Shown: positions 26,069-35,243 of the stretch, piece after piece
Layout: every line of letters starts with the position of its first letter
Numbering within the stretch: position 1 is the first letter of the stretch
Source of the DNA: Ruania halotolerans
GTDB lineage: Bacteria > Actinomycetota > Actinomycetes > Actinomycetales > Beutenbergiaceae
Length of the DNA stretch: 64,000 nucleotides
NCBI RefSeq assembly: GCF_021049285.1
Contig: NZ_CP088017.1
Location: forward strand, 806,001 to 870,000
Reading direction: 5' to 3'
Notes under the pieces: generated by a model
Database searches by the model: none
What the model was told of the DNA's origin: nothing
What the model saw: the letters and a program-made list of their open reading frames with translations, nothing else
Position numbers and translations under genes: made by a program

Positions 26069-27514
26069 TCAGACGTGAGTGGAGCGTTGCGGCATGTTCT
26101 GCAGCACCGCGAGGAACTTCTGGGCCCAGCCCTGGACGTCGTTTTCCAAGACGCGCTTGCGGAGGGTGCGCATCCGCCGCCGCTTCTCGGCCGGCGCCAT
26201 CGTGGCGGCCTTGATCATTGCCGCCTTCATCCCCTCGATGTCATGCGGGTTCACCAGCAGGGCTTGGCCGAGTTCGTCCGCGGCCCCGGCGAACTCGCTG
26301 AGCACCAGGACCCCACCGAGATCGGGCCGGGCGGCGACGTACTCCTTGGCCACCAGGTTCATCCCATCCCGCAACGCCGTCACGAGCATCACGTCCGCCG
26401 CCCGGAACAGTGCCACCATCTCCTCGAACGGGTAGGAGTGGTGCATGTAGTAGATCGCCGACCGGCCCCAGGAGCCGTGGTCGCCGTTGATATTGCCGAC
26501 CATCACCTCCACCTCCTGGCGCAGCGTCTTGTATTGCTCCACCTGCTCCCGGCTCGGGCTGGCCACCTGGACCAAGGCCGTGCGTGGCACGGTCATCTTC
26601 TTCTCAGCCACGAGCTCCCCGAACGCCTTGATCCGGTGCCGGATGCCCTTGGTGTAGTCGAGGCGGTCCACGCCCAGCATCAGCACGTCCGGATCGCCCA
26701 GTTCAGCGCGCAACTGCGCAGCGCGTTGCTCGATCTGCTCAGTGCGTGCGAGCGCATCCACCTTCGCCGAGTCGATGGAGATCGGGAAGGTGCCCACCCG
26801 CACATGCCGCTCCGGGCGGTTCCAATGCTGGCCGATGGTGATCCGTTGACCGCGGGTGCCGTGATCGGTGAACCGGCGCACTGCCCGCAGGAAGTTCGCG
26901 GCATCTCCGGTGCGCTGGAAGCCGATCACGTCCGCGCCGAGCAACCCCTCGATCACCCGCTGGCGCCACGGCAGCTGACCGAAGAGTTCCACGGGAGGGA
27001 AGGGAATGTGGTCGAAGAAGCCGATCCGCACGTCCGGGCGCAGCCGGCGCAACATCTCCGGTACCAGCTGCAGCTGATAGTCCTGCACCCACACGGTGGC
27101 AGACTGCGCGGCTACGCCGGCGGCCGCCTCGGCGAAGCGCTTGTTCACCTCCACATAGGAGTTCCACCAGATCCGGTGGAACTGTGGTTCGACGATCACG
27201 TCGTGGTAGAGCGGCCAGAGCGTGGCGTTGGAGAAGCCCTCGTAGTACTCGGTCACCTCCTTGGCACTCAAGGGGACCGGTACGAGCTGCATCCCGTCGG
27301 CCTCGAAGGGGTCGAGGGACTGGTCGGCGGAACCGGACCATCCCACCCACGCGCCGTCCTGGGATTGCATCACCGGGGCGAGGGCTGTGACGAGCCCCCC
27401 GGGGGAAGTGGTCCAGGAGATCTCACCGTCGGCATCGGTACGGATGTCGACCGGGAGGCGGTTGGCAACGACGACGAACTCGTGTGTTCCGCTCATGTTC
27501 CTTACATCACTCAT
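26069..27514 (-). CDS. otsA: Trehalose-6-phosphate synthase
   Basis: OtsA is a GT20 glycosyltransferase that joins a nucleotide-activated glucose to glucose 6-phosphate. The start VVVANRLPVDI, the N-terminal SPGGLVTAL loop and VWVQDYQLQLVPEML are present. The donor-site segment LGVDRLDYTKGIRHRIKAF and ALRDGMNLVAKEYVA follow. It is full length at 481 aa. The ATG at 27514 gives MSDVRNMSG; the second ATG, 18 bp inside, is equally possible. It leads the operon with otsB. The product serves in osmotic or desiccation protection. Confidence 0.95.
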   Translation of the reverse strand: MSDVRNMSGTHEFVVVANRLPVDIRTDADGEISWTTSPGGLVTALAPVMQSQDGAWVGWSGSADQSLDPFEADGMQLVPVPLSAKEVTEYYEGFSNATLWPLYHDVIVEPQFHRIWWNSYVEVNKRFAEAAAGVAAQSATVWVQDYQLQLVPEMLRRLRPDVRIGFFDHIPFPPVELFGQLPWRQRVIEGLLGADVIGFQRTGDAANFLRAVRRFTDHGTRGQRITIGQHWNRPERHVRVGTFPISIDSAKVDALARTEQIEQRAAQLRAELGDPDVLMLGVDRLDYTKGIRHRIKAFGELVAEKKMTVPRTALVQVASPSREQVEQYKTLRQEVEVMVGNINGDHGSWGRSAIYYMHHSYPFEEMVALFRAADVMLVTALRDGMNLVAKEYVAARPDLGGVLVLSEFAGAADELGQALLVNPHDIEGMKAAMIKAATMAPAEKRRRMRTLRKRVLENDVQGWAQKFLAVLQNMPQRSTHV

Positions 27515-27647
27515 CGAGGACGGGCTTCCAGGTTACCGGCGCCGCGCGGGACGGGCAGCCGCACGCCACGTTCACCCATCGGGTGGAGTCTCCCGTTCGG
27601 GTGGTGCCCTCCCCGCCTCTAGGCCGCTGGTGGCGTAGGTTCGGGAT

Positions 27648-29465
27648 ATGGGCGAGCAGGCCGCTGGCGGAGAACCGATGCGCGAGGTCGGCGGCTACCG
27701 CCTGCTCCGCGTGCTCGGCTCCGGAGGCATGGGCACGGTCTACGAGGCCGTGGACGCCGAGGACCGGCACGTCGCGGTGAAGCTCCTGCATCCTGCATTC
27801 AGCGCCGACGATGCCGCCCGGGAAAGGCTGCGCCGGGAGGTCGCCACCCTGCATCGGGTGCGCGGCGAGCATGTGGCGCGGGTGCTGGACGCCGAGGCAG
27901 ATTCCGCTGAGGCGTTCATCGTGACCGAGTTGATCAATGGGCAATCGTTGGAGGAGTCCGTACGCGAGCACGGACCCTTGGATGCCGAGGAGCTCACCGA
28001 GCTCGCCGACGGGTTGGCCACGGCGCTGGAGGCGATCCATGCCGTCGGGGTGGTGCACCGTGATCTGAAGCCCGGCAACGTGATGCTCACTGACGACGGC
28101 CCCGTGGTGATCGACTTCGGCATCTCCCAGCTCGCGGACGATCCCCGGTTGACCCGCGCCGGAATGGTCACCGGGACCCCCGGGTATGTGGATCCGGAGG
28201 TGATGCGCGGAGCCGATCCCGGCCACGTGGGGGATTGGTGGGGGTGGGCTGCTGTGCTCGTGTTCGCTGCCACTGGGCGAGGCCCGTTCGGGCGCGGCCC
28301 AGGGGTGTTGTTGCGCGTGGAATCGGGCCGGGTGGACACCGACGGGCTGGCGCCCCGGGTGGCGCAAGTGCTGCGCCGGGCACTACATCCCGATCCGGAG
28401 CGACGGATGAAGCCTGCGTCGGTGCGGCAGGCGCTCGCCGATCATGCGGCCGGGCGTGAGGTGACCTCACTGCTGAGCGAATCCGATGCCGCCGCCTTCG
28501 GTGCCGGTGCCGCGGCTGGCAGTGTCGCGGCGACGGATCGGCTGGATCCCGACGATCGCACCGATGTGGTGGACGGGTCCTGGGTCGATGACGTCGATGA
28601 CTTCAGTGATGAGGACGCCTTCGCTGAATCGGTCGGACCGCTTCCGCCGACCATCCCGCCTGGGGCCCCGGGCGGGACTCCCCATGACGCAGGCTTCTCG
28701 CACACCGCCGTGATGCCGCAGGGCATGCGGGAGCAGTACCCCCCGACGGCGGCCGGCTGGGATTTGCCGGCGCCCTCGCCTGGGCCTGCCTACGGTATGG
28801 CGGGTCAGGGTGAGATGGTGGGCTTCGGTGGGATGCCTCCGGGCGTGGACCCTCCGGTGCCCGGTGCGGATGCCGACGGTGCCCCGACGGCGTGGCCCAG
28901 TTGGGCGACGCCGGCACCGGCTCGCAGTGGGCTCACTCTGGCGTGGTTCGCGGCTCTTGCCCTCCTCGGTGCGCTGTACCCCTCGCTCGTGTTGCTCGCT
29001 GCCGTGGCCCTGATGATCGTGTTCGGCTCGGTGGGATCAGCTGGGCGCGCACTTCGGCAGCGGCGGATGCGGCGCGGCAAGGGGCGCTGGGACGTGCCGA
29101 TGGCCACTGTCTCCTACCCTCTGCATCTGGTGCTCGGGATCCTGCTGACGTTGCCCGGGGTGATCGTGGCGGCGGCCGGTGCGGTGATCGTGTGGGTGCT
29201 CGGCGCGCAGACCGTGCCGATGGAGTACCTCGTGCCGGTCGCGGTGGCGGTCGCATTGCTGTTGCTGTGGTGGACGCCCTCGAGTGCGAGCGCGCGCGAG
29301 GGGCAGCGTTCGGTGCTGCGCCGGATCGCCCCACCGGGAGCGGCGGCAGCGGTGTGGGTGTTGCTCGCCTGCGGGGTGGGCGTGACGGCGCTCGCGATCC
29401 TGTTGCTGGGCGGTGGCGTGGTGGAGTGGTCGCCGGCGCCCGCGCCACCGACGGAGTTCTTCTGA
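27648..29465 (+). CDS. Membrane-bound serine/threonine protein kinase
   Basis: The N-terminal 270 residues form a Hanks-type kinase: glycine loop LGSGGMGTVYEAV, ATP lysine K45 in VAVKLL, catalytic HRDLKPGNVML (D139), DFGIS and the activation segment GTPGYVDPEV. A Pro/Gly/Asp-rich linker (about 290-420) leads to four hydrophobic helices (about 425-600) including VLGILLTLPGVIVAAAGAVIVW. Unlike PknB it has no PASTA repeats and ends shortly after the last helix, so its sensing part is the membrane domain. No cognate phosphatase gene lies nearby. Its targets are unknown. Confidence 0.9.
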   Translation: MGEQAAGGEPMREVGGYRLLRVLGSGGMGTVYEAVDAEDRHVAVKLLHPAFSADDAARERLRREVATLHRVRGEHVARVLDAEADSAEAFIVTELINGQSLEESVREHGPLDAEELTELADGLATALEAIHAVGVVHRDLKPGNVMLTDDGPVVIDFGISQLADDPRLTRAGMVTGTPGYVDPEVMRGADPGHVGDWWGWAAVLVFAATGRGPFGRGPGVLLRVESGRVDTDGLAPRVAQVLRRALHPDPERRMKPASVRQALADHAAGREVTSLLSESDAAAFGAGAAAGSVAATDRLDPDDRTDVVDGSWVDDVDDFSDEDAFAESVGPLPPTIPPGAPGGTPHDAGFSHTAVMPQGMREQYPPTAAGWDLPAPSPGPAYGMAGQGEMVGFGGMPPGVDPPVPGADADGAPTAWPSWATPAPARSGLTLAWFAALALLGALYPSLVLLAAVALMIVFGSVGSAGRALRQRRMRRGKGRWDVPMATVSYPLHLVLGILLTLPGVIVAAAGAVIVWVLGAQTVPMEYLVPVAVAVALLLLWWTPSSASAREGQRSVLRRIAPPGAAAAVWVLLACGVGVTALAILLLGGGVVEWSPAPAPPTEFF

Positions 29466-29521
29466 GGGTGGCGCCGTCAGCCCCCTCGGCGGAACGCCGA
29501 AGCCCGCGTATCCTTGCAGCC

Positions 29522-30052
29522 ATGCTCGGTATCTCCGCTCCCTTCTCGCGCGCTCTCGTGCGCCTGCGAAGTCGCGGTGCCGGCTGGGGTCCGAGTGCCC
29601 TCTCCCCGGCGGCGCTGGTCTCGATCCTGACGGGATGGTCGGCGCTCTCGGTGGTGCTCGGCCGGGTACTTCTGCCGGCTGAGTGTGTCCGGGCCGAGGG
29701 CATGATCGGGTTCGTTGCCGCGAACCTCGCACAGATGCGTTCGGTGGCCGAATGCCCCGCAGGGACCCTCGGGTACGGCCCGCACACGGCCGCGGTGGTG
29801 GCAGGTTTCGGAACTCTCCTGGCCGCTGCGGTGACCGCTCACCTGGCCGCCTCCGGCCTCACCTATTGGCTGGCGCGCGCGGCACGGACCGCGCACGAGG
29901 TGCTGGCCGCCCTCGGTACCCGGCTTCCGCGGGCCGTGACCCGCGCCGCGGCCACGCCTCGCCCCCGGATGCGGACGTGGGCGGCCACAGCCGCGCTCCG
30001 GTCCATGCTCGTTCAGCCGGTCTGGCGCCGGGGTCCGCCGGTGCTCGTCTGA
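29522..30052 (+). CDS. Small integral membrane protein
   Basis: The 176-aa product is not recognised. It starts at ATG 29522, 56 bp after the kinase gene. A first hydrophobic segment lies at about 27-49 (ALVSILTGWSALSVVLGRVL), and a longer one at about 88-120 (TAAVVAGFGTLLAAAVTAHLA) that may be one or two helices. Two cysteines (VLLPAECVR and VAECPAG) flank an extracytoplasmic loop and could form a disulfide. The C terminus is basic and proline-rich. The neighbouring DsbA-like gene makes a redox link conceivable but unproven. Confidence 0.65.
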   Translation: MLGISAPFSRALVRLRSRGAGWGPSALSPAALVSILTGWSALSVVLGRVLLPAECVRAEGMIGFVAANLAQMRSVAECPAGTLGYGPHTAAVVAGFGTLLAAAVTAHLAASGLTYWLARAARTAHEVLAALGTRLPRAVTRAAATPRPRMRTWAATAALRSMLVQPVWRRGPPVLV

Positions 30053-30114
30053 GCACCTCACCCCCTCACCTCGGACCCGCAGGCCGCTCGAGGCGGCCGG
30101 ACAAGGACTTTCGC

Positions 30115-30900
30115 ATGGCACAGAACAGCAAGACGACCAAGACTGAGCGCCGCGAGGCGGCGCGCCTGGAGGCCGAACGCCTCCGCAAGATCCATGCCAA
30201 GCGCGACAAGCGCAACCGCGGCATCCTGATCGGCGTGATCGTGCTGGTGGTGGCCCTCATCGCCACGGCAGCCATCCTGATCGCCCAGCAGGCCGGCCGC
30301 ACGCTGCTGTCGGATTTCGAGGGCGAGACGCCAGCCGGCGCCGACCTGCACGGCGGTATCTCCATTGGCGCCGAGGGTGCGGGCTCGGTGAATGAGGGCG
30401 CCCCCGAGGTGGACATCTATGTCGACTTCATCTGCCCGTTCTGCGGCGACTTCGAAGAGGTCAACGGGTCAGATGTGGCCGATGCTGCCGCCAGCGGCGA
30501 TGCGACCGTGATCTACCACCCGCTCAACTACCTCGACGGGGCCTCGAGTGGCACCGAGTACTCCACCCGTGCGGCGAACGCCTTCGCCACCGTAGCCACC
30601 GAGGCTCCCGAGCAGGCGCTCGACTTTATGGCGGCGATGTTCGCGAACCAGCCGGCTGAGGGATCCGCCGGTCTCACCGATGAGGAGATCGCGCAGATCG
30701 CGGTGGACGCTGGTGTGCCGCAGGAGGCGGCCGACTCCATCTCGGAGGGCACCTACCGCGAATGGATCGCGGTGGCCTCTGATCAGGCGCGCCGGGACGG
30801 TATCGGGTCCACACCCACCATCCAGATCAACGGCGACGACTGGGATGAGAACTGGCAGGTTCCAGGCACGCTCTTGACTGCGATTCAGGACGCCGCTTGA
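30115..30900 (+). CDS. Membrane-anchored DsbA-like thiol oxidoreductase
   Basis: The 261-aa protein has a strongly basic N terminus, a single membrane helix (about 40-60, ILIGVIVLVVALIATAAIL) and an extracytoplasmic thioredoxin-fold domain. The active site is VDFICPFCGDF (CPFC) and the cis-proline loop is GSTPTIQING. It probably catalyses disulfide exchange in exported proteins, as actinobacterial DsbA-like proteins do. It begins 62 bp after the small membrane protein and ends before a strong terminator. No VKOR or DsbB partner lies adjacent. Confidence 0.92.
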   Translation: MAQNSKTTKTERREAARLEAERLRKIHAKRDKRNRGILIGVIVLVVALIATAAILIAQQAGRTLLSDFEGETPAGADLHGGISIGAEGAGSVNEGAPEVDIYVDFICPFCGDFEEVNGSDVADAAASGDATVIYHPLNYLDGASSGTEYSTRAANAFATVATEAPEQALDFMAAMFANQPAEGSAGLTDEEIAQIAVDAGVPQEAADSISEGTYREWIAVASDQARRDGIGSTPTIQINGDDWDENWQVPGTLLTAIQDAA

Positions 30901-30906
30901 GCCGAA

Positions 30907-30939
30907 CCCGCCCCGCCGGTTTCACCCCGGCGGGGCGGG
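30907..30939 (+). terminator. GC-rich intrinsic-type terminator
   Basis: CCCGCCCCGCCGG (30907-30919) pairs perfectly with CCGGCGGGGCGGG (30927-30939) across a 7-base loop, directly after the oxidoreductase stop. It insulates the following tRNA gene. Confidence 0.85.
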
Positions 30940-30978
30940 GATGGCAGACTCGTCTCGCCCGGCCTCAGCGCCGGGTGC

Positions 30979-31054
30979 GCCACCTTAGCTCAGCTGGTAG
31001 AGCACCCGCCTTGTAAGCGGACGGTCGTCGGTTCGAATCCGACAGGTGGCTCCA
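30979..31054 (+). tRNA. tRNA-Thr (anticodon TGT), CCA encoded
   Basis: The acceptor arms GCCACCT (30979-30985) and AGGTGGC (31044-31050) pair perfectly. The D arm contains TTAGCTCAGCTGGTAGAGC, and the T arm holds GGTTCGAATCC. The anticodon loop CTTGTAA places TGT at 31012-31014, reading ACA threonine codons. Discriminator T31051 is followed by a genomically encoded CCA. Confidence 0.96.
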
Positions 31055-31094
31055 TCCCGGTTGCCTGTGGGCAGCCACGACGTACGGTAGGGCC

Positions 31095-31955
31095 GTGACT
31101 GAGACAACCACACCACCTGCTCCTGCCCTCGCCTATGTGATCGCCGGTTCCGAGGCGACCGGCGGTGCCGGCATTCAGGCGGACCTGAAGACGTTCCAGG
31201 CGCTCGGTGCCTACGGGTTCGGCACGTTGACCTGCATCGTCTCCTTCGACCCGAAGAACGCGTGGGGGCACCGGTTCGTGCCGGTGGATCCACAGGTGAT
31301 CGCCGACCAGATCGAGGTCGCCGTGGCCGCCCACGCCCCAGAGGTGGTCAAGATCGGGATGCTCGGAACGCCCGCCACGATCGAGACCGTGGCGGACTCC
31401 CTCACTCAGCACACCTGGCGGCACGTGGTGCTCGATCCGGTACTGATCTGCAAGGGGCAGGAGCCCGGTGCCGCCCTGGACACCGACAACGCCCTGAAGG
31501 ATCGGATCCTGCCACTGGCCACCGTGGTGACCCCGAACGTGTTCGAGGCCCGCACGCTTGCCGGGATGGAGCGGCTCCAGTCCGTGGACGATCTGATCGA
31601 GGCCGCCCGGCGCATCCACGCCCTCGGCCCCGCGTACGTGATCGCCAAGGGCGGCGTGGAACTGGAGGGGCCGGACGCCGTCGACGTGCTCTACGACGGA
31701 ACACAGACCACGGTGGTGAGCACGCCGAAGATCGGCCAGGAGCGGGTCAGTGGTGCCGGGTGCACGTTCGCCGCGGCCGTGACGGCGGAGCTCGCCAAGG
31801 GCACCGAGATCACCGAGGCCGTGCGGGTGGCCAAGCAGCTGGTGACCCAGGGCATCCTGGACCGGCTCGCCTCCCACGCCCCGTTCGACGCGGTGCGGAT
31901 CGTGGCCGGATCGGAGCGTGCGGCAGCCGACCTCGTTCAGGTCCGGACTCACTGA
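31095..31955 (+). CDS. Pyridoxal / hydroxymethylpyrimidine kinase, PdxK/ThiD type
   Basis: This ribokinase-family enzyme of 286 aa begins AYVIAGSEATGGAGIQADLKTFQ and carries the anion-hole region VSGAGCTFAAAVTAEL with the catalytic aspartate position changed to Cys-containing GAGC. That pattern occurs in the Bacillus PdxK/ThiD-like group. VVKIGMLGTPATIE and VLDPVLICKGQ fit the same family. It phosphorylates pyridoxal, HMP or both. No other thiamine or B6 gene is adjacent, so the substrate cannot be settled from context. Confidence 0.85.
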   Translation: MTETTTPPAPALAYVIAGSEATGGAGIQADLKTFQALGAYGFGTLTCIVSFDPKNAWGHRFVPVDPQVIADQIEVAVAAHAPEVVKIGMLGTPATIETVADSLTQHTWRHVVLDPVLICKGQEPGAALDTDNALKDRILPLATVVTPNVFEARTLAGMERLQSVDDLIEAARRIHALGPAYVIAKGGVELEGPDAVDVLYDGTQTTVVSTPKIGQERVSGAGCTFAAAVTAELAKGTEITEAVRVAKQLVTQGILDRLASHAPFDAVRIVAGSERAAADLVQVRTH

Positions 31956-31976
31956 CGACCCGTCTACGCTCGCTCC

Positions 31977-34136
31977 ATGCGACCCGAACACCTGGACCTG
32001 TTCCGCCAGCCGGGCACACCTGCCGTCCACCCGAGCGGTGCGTGGGCCGTGGTGGCGATTGCGCAGCCCGATACCGACTCCGATTCGTATCGCTCGGCCC
32101 TGTGGCGCCTTGAACTGACCGGTGGTGCGCTGCGCCCATTCACCTATGGGCCCGGCGACTCCGAGCCGGTGTTCTCCCCGGACGGGAGGTGGCTCGCGTT
32201 CGTGCGCGCCGCCCAAGGCGAGAAACCTCAGCTCGCCCTGTTGCCGTCCGACGGCGGTGCACCCCTCGTGCTCACCGCGCACCCGAACGGGGTGTCCGGG
32301 CGGCCGGTGTTCTCGCCGGATTCCTCCCGCCTCGCGTATACGGCCCGGGTCCCCGAGGAGGGACGGTATGGCACTGCCGACGGCGTGGGTTCCGAGGCGG
32401 AGGCACCGCGCCACATCACCCGGCTCACCTACCGGATGGACGGGGCGGGGTTCTACGGTGACCGTCCGCAGCACGTCTTCGTGGCGGATGTGCCCGCCGC
32501 AGGCAATCCGCTGCTGGACCCGCTGGCCGATCCGCCGGCGAGGGAGTTTGAGCGCAACGGCGGGCCTGGACGCAACGACGAGCCTGGGCGGAACGACGAG
32601 CCTGGGCGGAACGACGAGCCTGGGCGGAACGACGAGCCTGGGCGGAACGACGAGCCTGGGCGGAACGACGGACCTGAGCGGAACGGCGAGGCGGAGCGGA
32701 ACAAGGGCGTTGAGCGGTCATCCGATCCGCTCGGCGTACCCGGCATCGTAGTCACGCAGGTGACCAGTGATCCGGTGGATCACCGCGCACCGGTGTGGAC
32801 GCCGGACGGTTCCGCGGTGCTGGTCGTGCGGGCGCGTCCTGATGCGATCGCCGGGGACCTGGTGCTGCATCGGGTGCAGCCGCACTCGGCCGGCACGGTG
32901 CTCGACGTCGAGACTCTCGTGCCGGGTGCGGCGGCGTTCGGGCCCGATGGTGAGCTGTGGTTGCTGCTCACCGACCAGGGCCCGGACCGGATCGACTTCG
33001 TCGGCCGCTCACCGGCGCTGTACCGGGCTCGCTTCGACGGGTCCGCGCTGACCGGCCTGGAGCGGCTCACCGACCCCGCGACGCAGACCCTGGCAGGCGT
33101 CCTCGAGCCGGTCTCCGGGGGAGTGCTGCTGGTCGGTGTGGACCGCGGAACCGGCCCCGTGCTCCGGTGGCGTGATGGGGATCTGTCGGTCGCCCTCGAC
33201 GGCGCTGTGGACGCCTCGGCGGTGGCGGCCGTCGGCACCGATGGCGCCGCCCTGGTGACGGCCTCAGGCGTGAACTCCGTGGGGGACCTGTGGCTGCTCC
33301 CAGCTGACGGACGTGACCCGCGGCAGCTCACTGACCTCTCCGCGCGGCTGCGCGCCGAGGCGGGTGTGTTCGAACCGATCGCACTGGAGACCACGGCGAA
33401 GGATGGCTACCCGGTGCACGGGTGGGTGGCACTGCCGCCCGCTCCTGGCCCGCACCCGGTCCTCCTCCTCATCCACGGCGGCCCCGCGGCCCAATACAGC
33501 CCGACCTTCTTCGACGAGGTGCAGACCTATGCCCAGGCGGGCTACGCCGTCGTGTTCTGCAACCCGAGGGGATCGCTCGGATACGGCGAGGAGCATGCGC
33601 GGGCGATCATCGGTGGGTTCGGAGACCGGGACGCTGCCGACATTCTCGCGTTCCTGGATGCGGCGCTGGCGGAACACCCGCAACTCGATGCCGACCGGGT
33701 GGGGGTGCTCGGCGGCTCTTACGGCGGGTACATGGCGGCATGGCTGACCACGCGGACCGATCAGTTCGCCGCGGCCATTGTGGAGCGCGGGTTCCTCGAC
33801 CCGGTGAGTTTCGTGGGCTCAGCCGATATCGGCTGGTTCTTCCCACACGCCTACCTGGGTACCGACCCGGCGCAGATCGCCGCGCAGAGCCCCATGGCGC
33901 ACGTGGACCGGGTACGCACACCCACCCTGGTGATCCACTCCGAGCAGGATTGGCGGTGCCCAGTGGAGCAGGGGCAGCGCTGGTTCACCGAACTTCGGCT
34001 GCGGGATGTGGAGGCCGAGTTGCTGCTCTTCCCCGGTGAGGGGCACGAGTTGAGCCGTTCCGGGCGTCCGAAACACCGGGTGGCACGGTTCGAGCACATT
34101 CTGCGCTGGTGGGAGCGGCACCTGCCCGTCGGGTGA
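31977..34136 (+). CDS. S9-family (prolyl oligopeptidase-like) serine peptidase
   Basis: The 719-aa protein has a beta-propeller part (about 1-440, with WD-like FSPDGRWLAF and FSPDSSRLAY) and a C-terminal alpha/beta-hydrolase. The triad is S581 in GGSYGGYM, D658 in SEQDWRCP and H690 in GEGHELS, matching acylaminoacyl-peptidase types. There is no signal peptide, so it degrades cytoplasmic peptides. An insertion at about residues 196-243 consists of eight 18-bp units (PGRNDE-like), five of them identical, making a charged loop absent from typical members. Frame is preserved across it. Confidence 0.92.
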   Translation: MRPEHLDLFRQPGTPAVHPSGAWAVVAIAQPDTDSDSYRSALWRLELTGGALRPFTYGPGDSEPVFSPDGRWLAFVRAAQGEKPQLALLPSDGGAPLVLTAHPNGVSGRPVFSPDSSRLAYTARVPEEGRYGTADGVGSEAEAPRHITRLTYRMDGAGFYGDRPQHVFVADVPAAGNPLLDPLADPPAREFERNGGPGRNDEPGRNDEPGRNDEPGRNDEPGRNDEPGRNDGPERNGEAERNKGVERSSDPLGVPGIVVTQVTSDPVDHRAPVWTPDGSAVLVVRARPDAIAGDLVLHRVQPHSAGTVLDVETLVPGAAAFGPDGELWLLLTDQGPDRIDFVGRSPALYRARFDGSALTGLERLTDPATQTLAGVLEPVSGGVLLVGVDRGTGPVLRWRDGDLSVALDGAVDASAVAAVGTDGAALVTASGVNSVGDLWLLPADGRDPRQLTDLSARLRAEAGVFEPIALETTAKDGYPVHGWVALPPAPGPHPVLLLIHGGPAAQYSPTFFDEVQTYAQAGYAVVFCNPRGSLGYGEEHARAIIGGFGDRDAADILAFLDAALAEHPQLDADRVGVLGGSYGGYMAAWLTTRTDQFAAAIVERGFLDPVSFVGSADIGWFFPHAYLGTDPAQIAAQSPMAHVDRVRTPTLVIHSEQDWRCPVEQGQRWFTELRLRDVEAELLLFPGEGHELSRSGRPKHRVARFEHILRWWERHLPVG
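32562..32705 (+). repeat. In-frame 18-bp tandem repeat
   Basis: Eight consecutive 18-bp units start with a diverged copy at 32562. Units 2-6 (32580-32669) are the identical sequence GAGCCTGGGCGGAACGAC, and two diverged units follow. Each encodes six residues of the type EPGRND. The identical core suggests recent slippage expansion. Confidence 0.95.
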
Positions 34137-34361
34137 TCAACGCCAGCCGCGGTTGCGCGGGTGATTGCGGGCGGTGCGCTCGTTGCCTCGTTTGTAGTTG
34201 CCGGTCAGTCGGGCCATGAGTTCCTGTGGATCCTCCTGTTCCACCCGGGCCAGGAACTCGGCGGCGCGGTTGCCCCGCAGCATCGTGGCGGGGCGGCCGC
34301 GGTGGGTGATCTGCACCTGACCGTTGCGCACGGTGTAGTCGAAGCCCTCGGCGTCAGGCAT
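34137..34361 (-). CDS. Small conserved actinobacterial protein
   Basis: The 74-aa protein begins MPDAEGFDYTVRNGQVQI and continues HRGRPATMLRGNRAAEFLARV. The first 45 residues form a compact two-strand-plus-helix pattern. The C terminus (NYKRGNERTARNHPRNRGW) is basic and may bind nucleic acid. Coding status is supported by an 8-bp overlap with the SGNH gene upstream and by its defined pattern. Function is unknown. Confidence 0.75.
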   Translation of the reverse strand: MPDAEGFDYTVRNGQVQITHRGRPATMLRGNRAAEFLARVEQEDPQELMARLTGNYKRGNERTARNHPRNRGWR

Positions 34362-35196
34362 CGGAGTTGTGCGAGGGAGTGGGGGAGGAACCGGGGAAGG
34401 TCACAGGGAGCAGTTCGGGGCGCTTCGGTGCTCGTTCGTCCCCGGAGGAGCGCTTGCGAAGCCGGCGAGCGGCCCACGGGTACACGTCCCGTGCCACCCA
34501 TGCCGCGTCCGAACGCAGTTGCTGGGTGGCCGGGGTTGCTGGCGCGCGGCCGAGAGGTACCTGCCAGGCGCGGTCCTCAGGATCCAATCCGAGGGCCACC
34601 AGGGCGGCATCGGCCACCCGGGCATGACCGAGGCTGCTCAGGTGAATCCGGTCCTCGGCCCACATCCGCCAGTCTTGCAGCGGATGCAGCCCCCAGATGT
34701 CGAGTACATGGGCGCCGTACCGGTTCGCGATGGACCAGATGTGGGCGTTGTAGATCGCTACCTTGGGGCGGATCCGTCGCAGCAGCCCGGCGTTACGGGT
34801 ATCGGTACCGGTGGCCAGGAGCACCTGCGCGCCTTCGGCGCGGGCCGTGCGGACCGCGCGATCCAGCTCGACGGCGAGGCGGTCCGGATCCGATCCGGGG
34901 CGCAGCAGGTCGTTGCCGCCACCCACGATGGAGACCAGGTCCGGGGCGGCGCTGAGTGCGAGTGGTAGCTGCTCGGTCAGGATCGGGCCAAGCAGGCGCC
35001 CACGGATTGCGAGGTTGGCGTATTCCAGGGGCTCGAGCCCGTCCTCATAGCGCCGGGCGGTGACCCCGGCTGCAAACCGGTCAGCCCAGCCGCGTAACGC
35101 ACCCGGGGCGTGCGGATCCTCATCCCACAGGCCCTCGGTCATGCTGTCACCGATCGCCACGTACCGCGTCGGTATCACGGGCTTGGTCGCACTCAC
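34354..35196 (-). CDS. SGNH/GDSL-family hydrolase
   Basis: The 280-aa esterase-like protein has the four SGNH blocks: YVAIGDSMTEGL (catalytic Ser), the block II glycine region, VSIVGGGNDLLRPGSD (GxND) and EDRIHLSSLGHARVA (DxxH). There is no signal peptide, so it is cytoplasmic. It is probably co-transcribed with the small gene at 34137. The substrate is unknown; lipid or acylated-sugar esters are usual for this family. Confidence 0.9.
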   Translation of the reverse strand: MSATKPVIPTRYVAIGDSMTEGLWDEDPHAPGALRGWADRFAAGVTARRYEDGLEPLEYANLAIRGRLLGPILTEQLPLALSAAPDLVSIVGGGNDLLRPGSDPDRLAVELDRAVRTARAEGAQVLLATGTDTRNAGLLRRIRPKVAIYNAHIWSIANRYGAHVLDIWGLHPLQDWRMWAEDRIHLSSLGHARVADAALVALGLDPEDRAWQVPLGRAPATPATQQLRSDAAWVARDVYPWAARRLRKRSSGDERAPKRPELLPVTFPGSSPTPSHNSDA

Positions 35197-35243
35197 CCGT
35201 CCTTCCTATCTCGAACGGGGTCCGTGCGCCATGTCTTTGCGCC

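Noticed and set aside
30979-31054. tRNA-Thr as an attachment site for an integrated element
   Set aside because: No integrase gene follows and no direct repeat of the tRNA 3' end was found in the neighbouring sequence.
32562-32705. CRISPR or transposon-end interpretation of the 18-bp repeats
   Set aside because: They are contiguous tandem copies with no spacers and maintain the peptidase reading frame.
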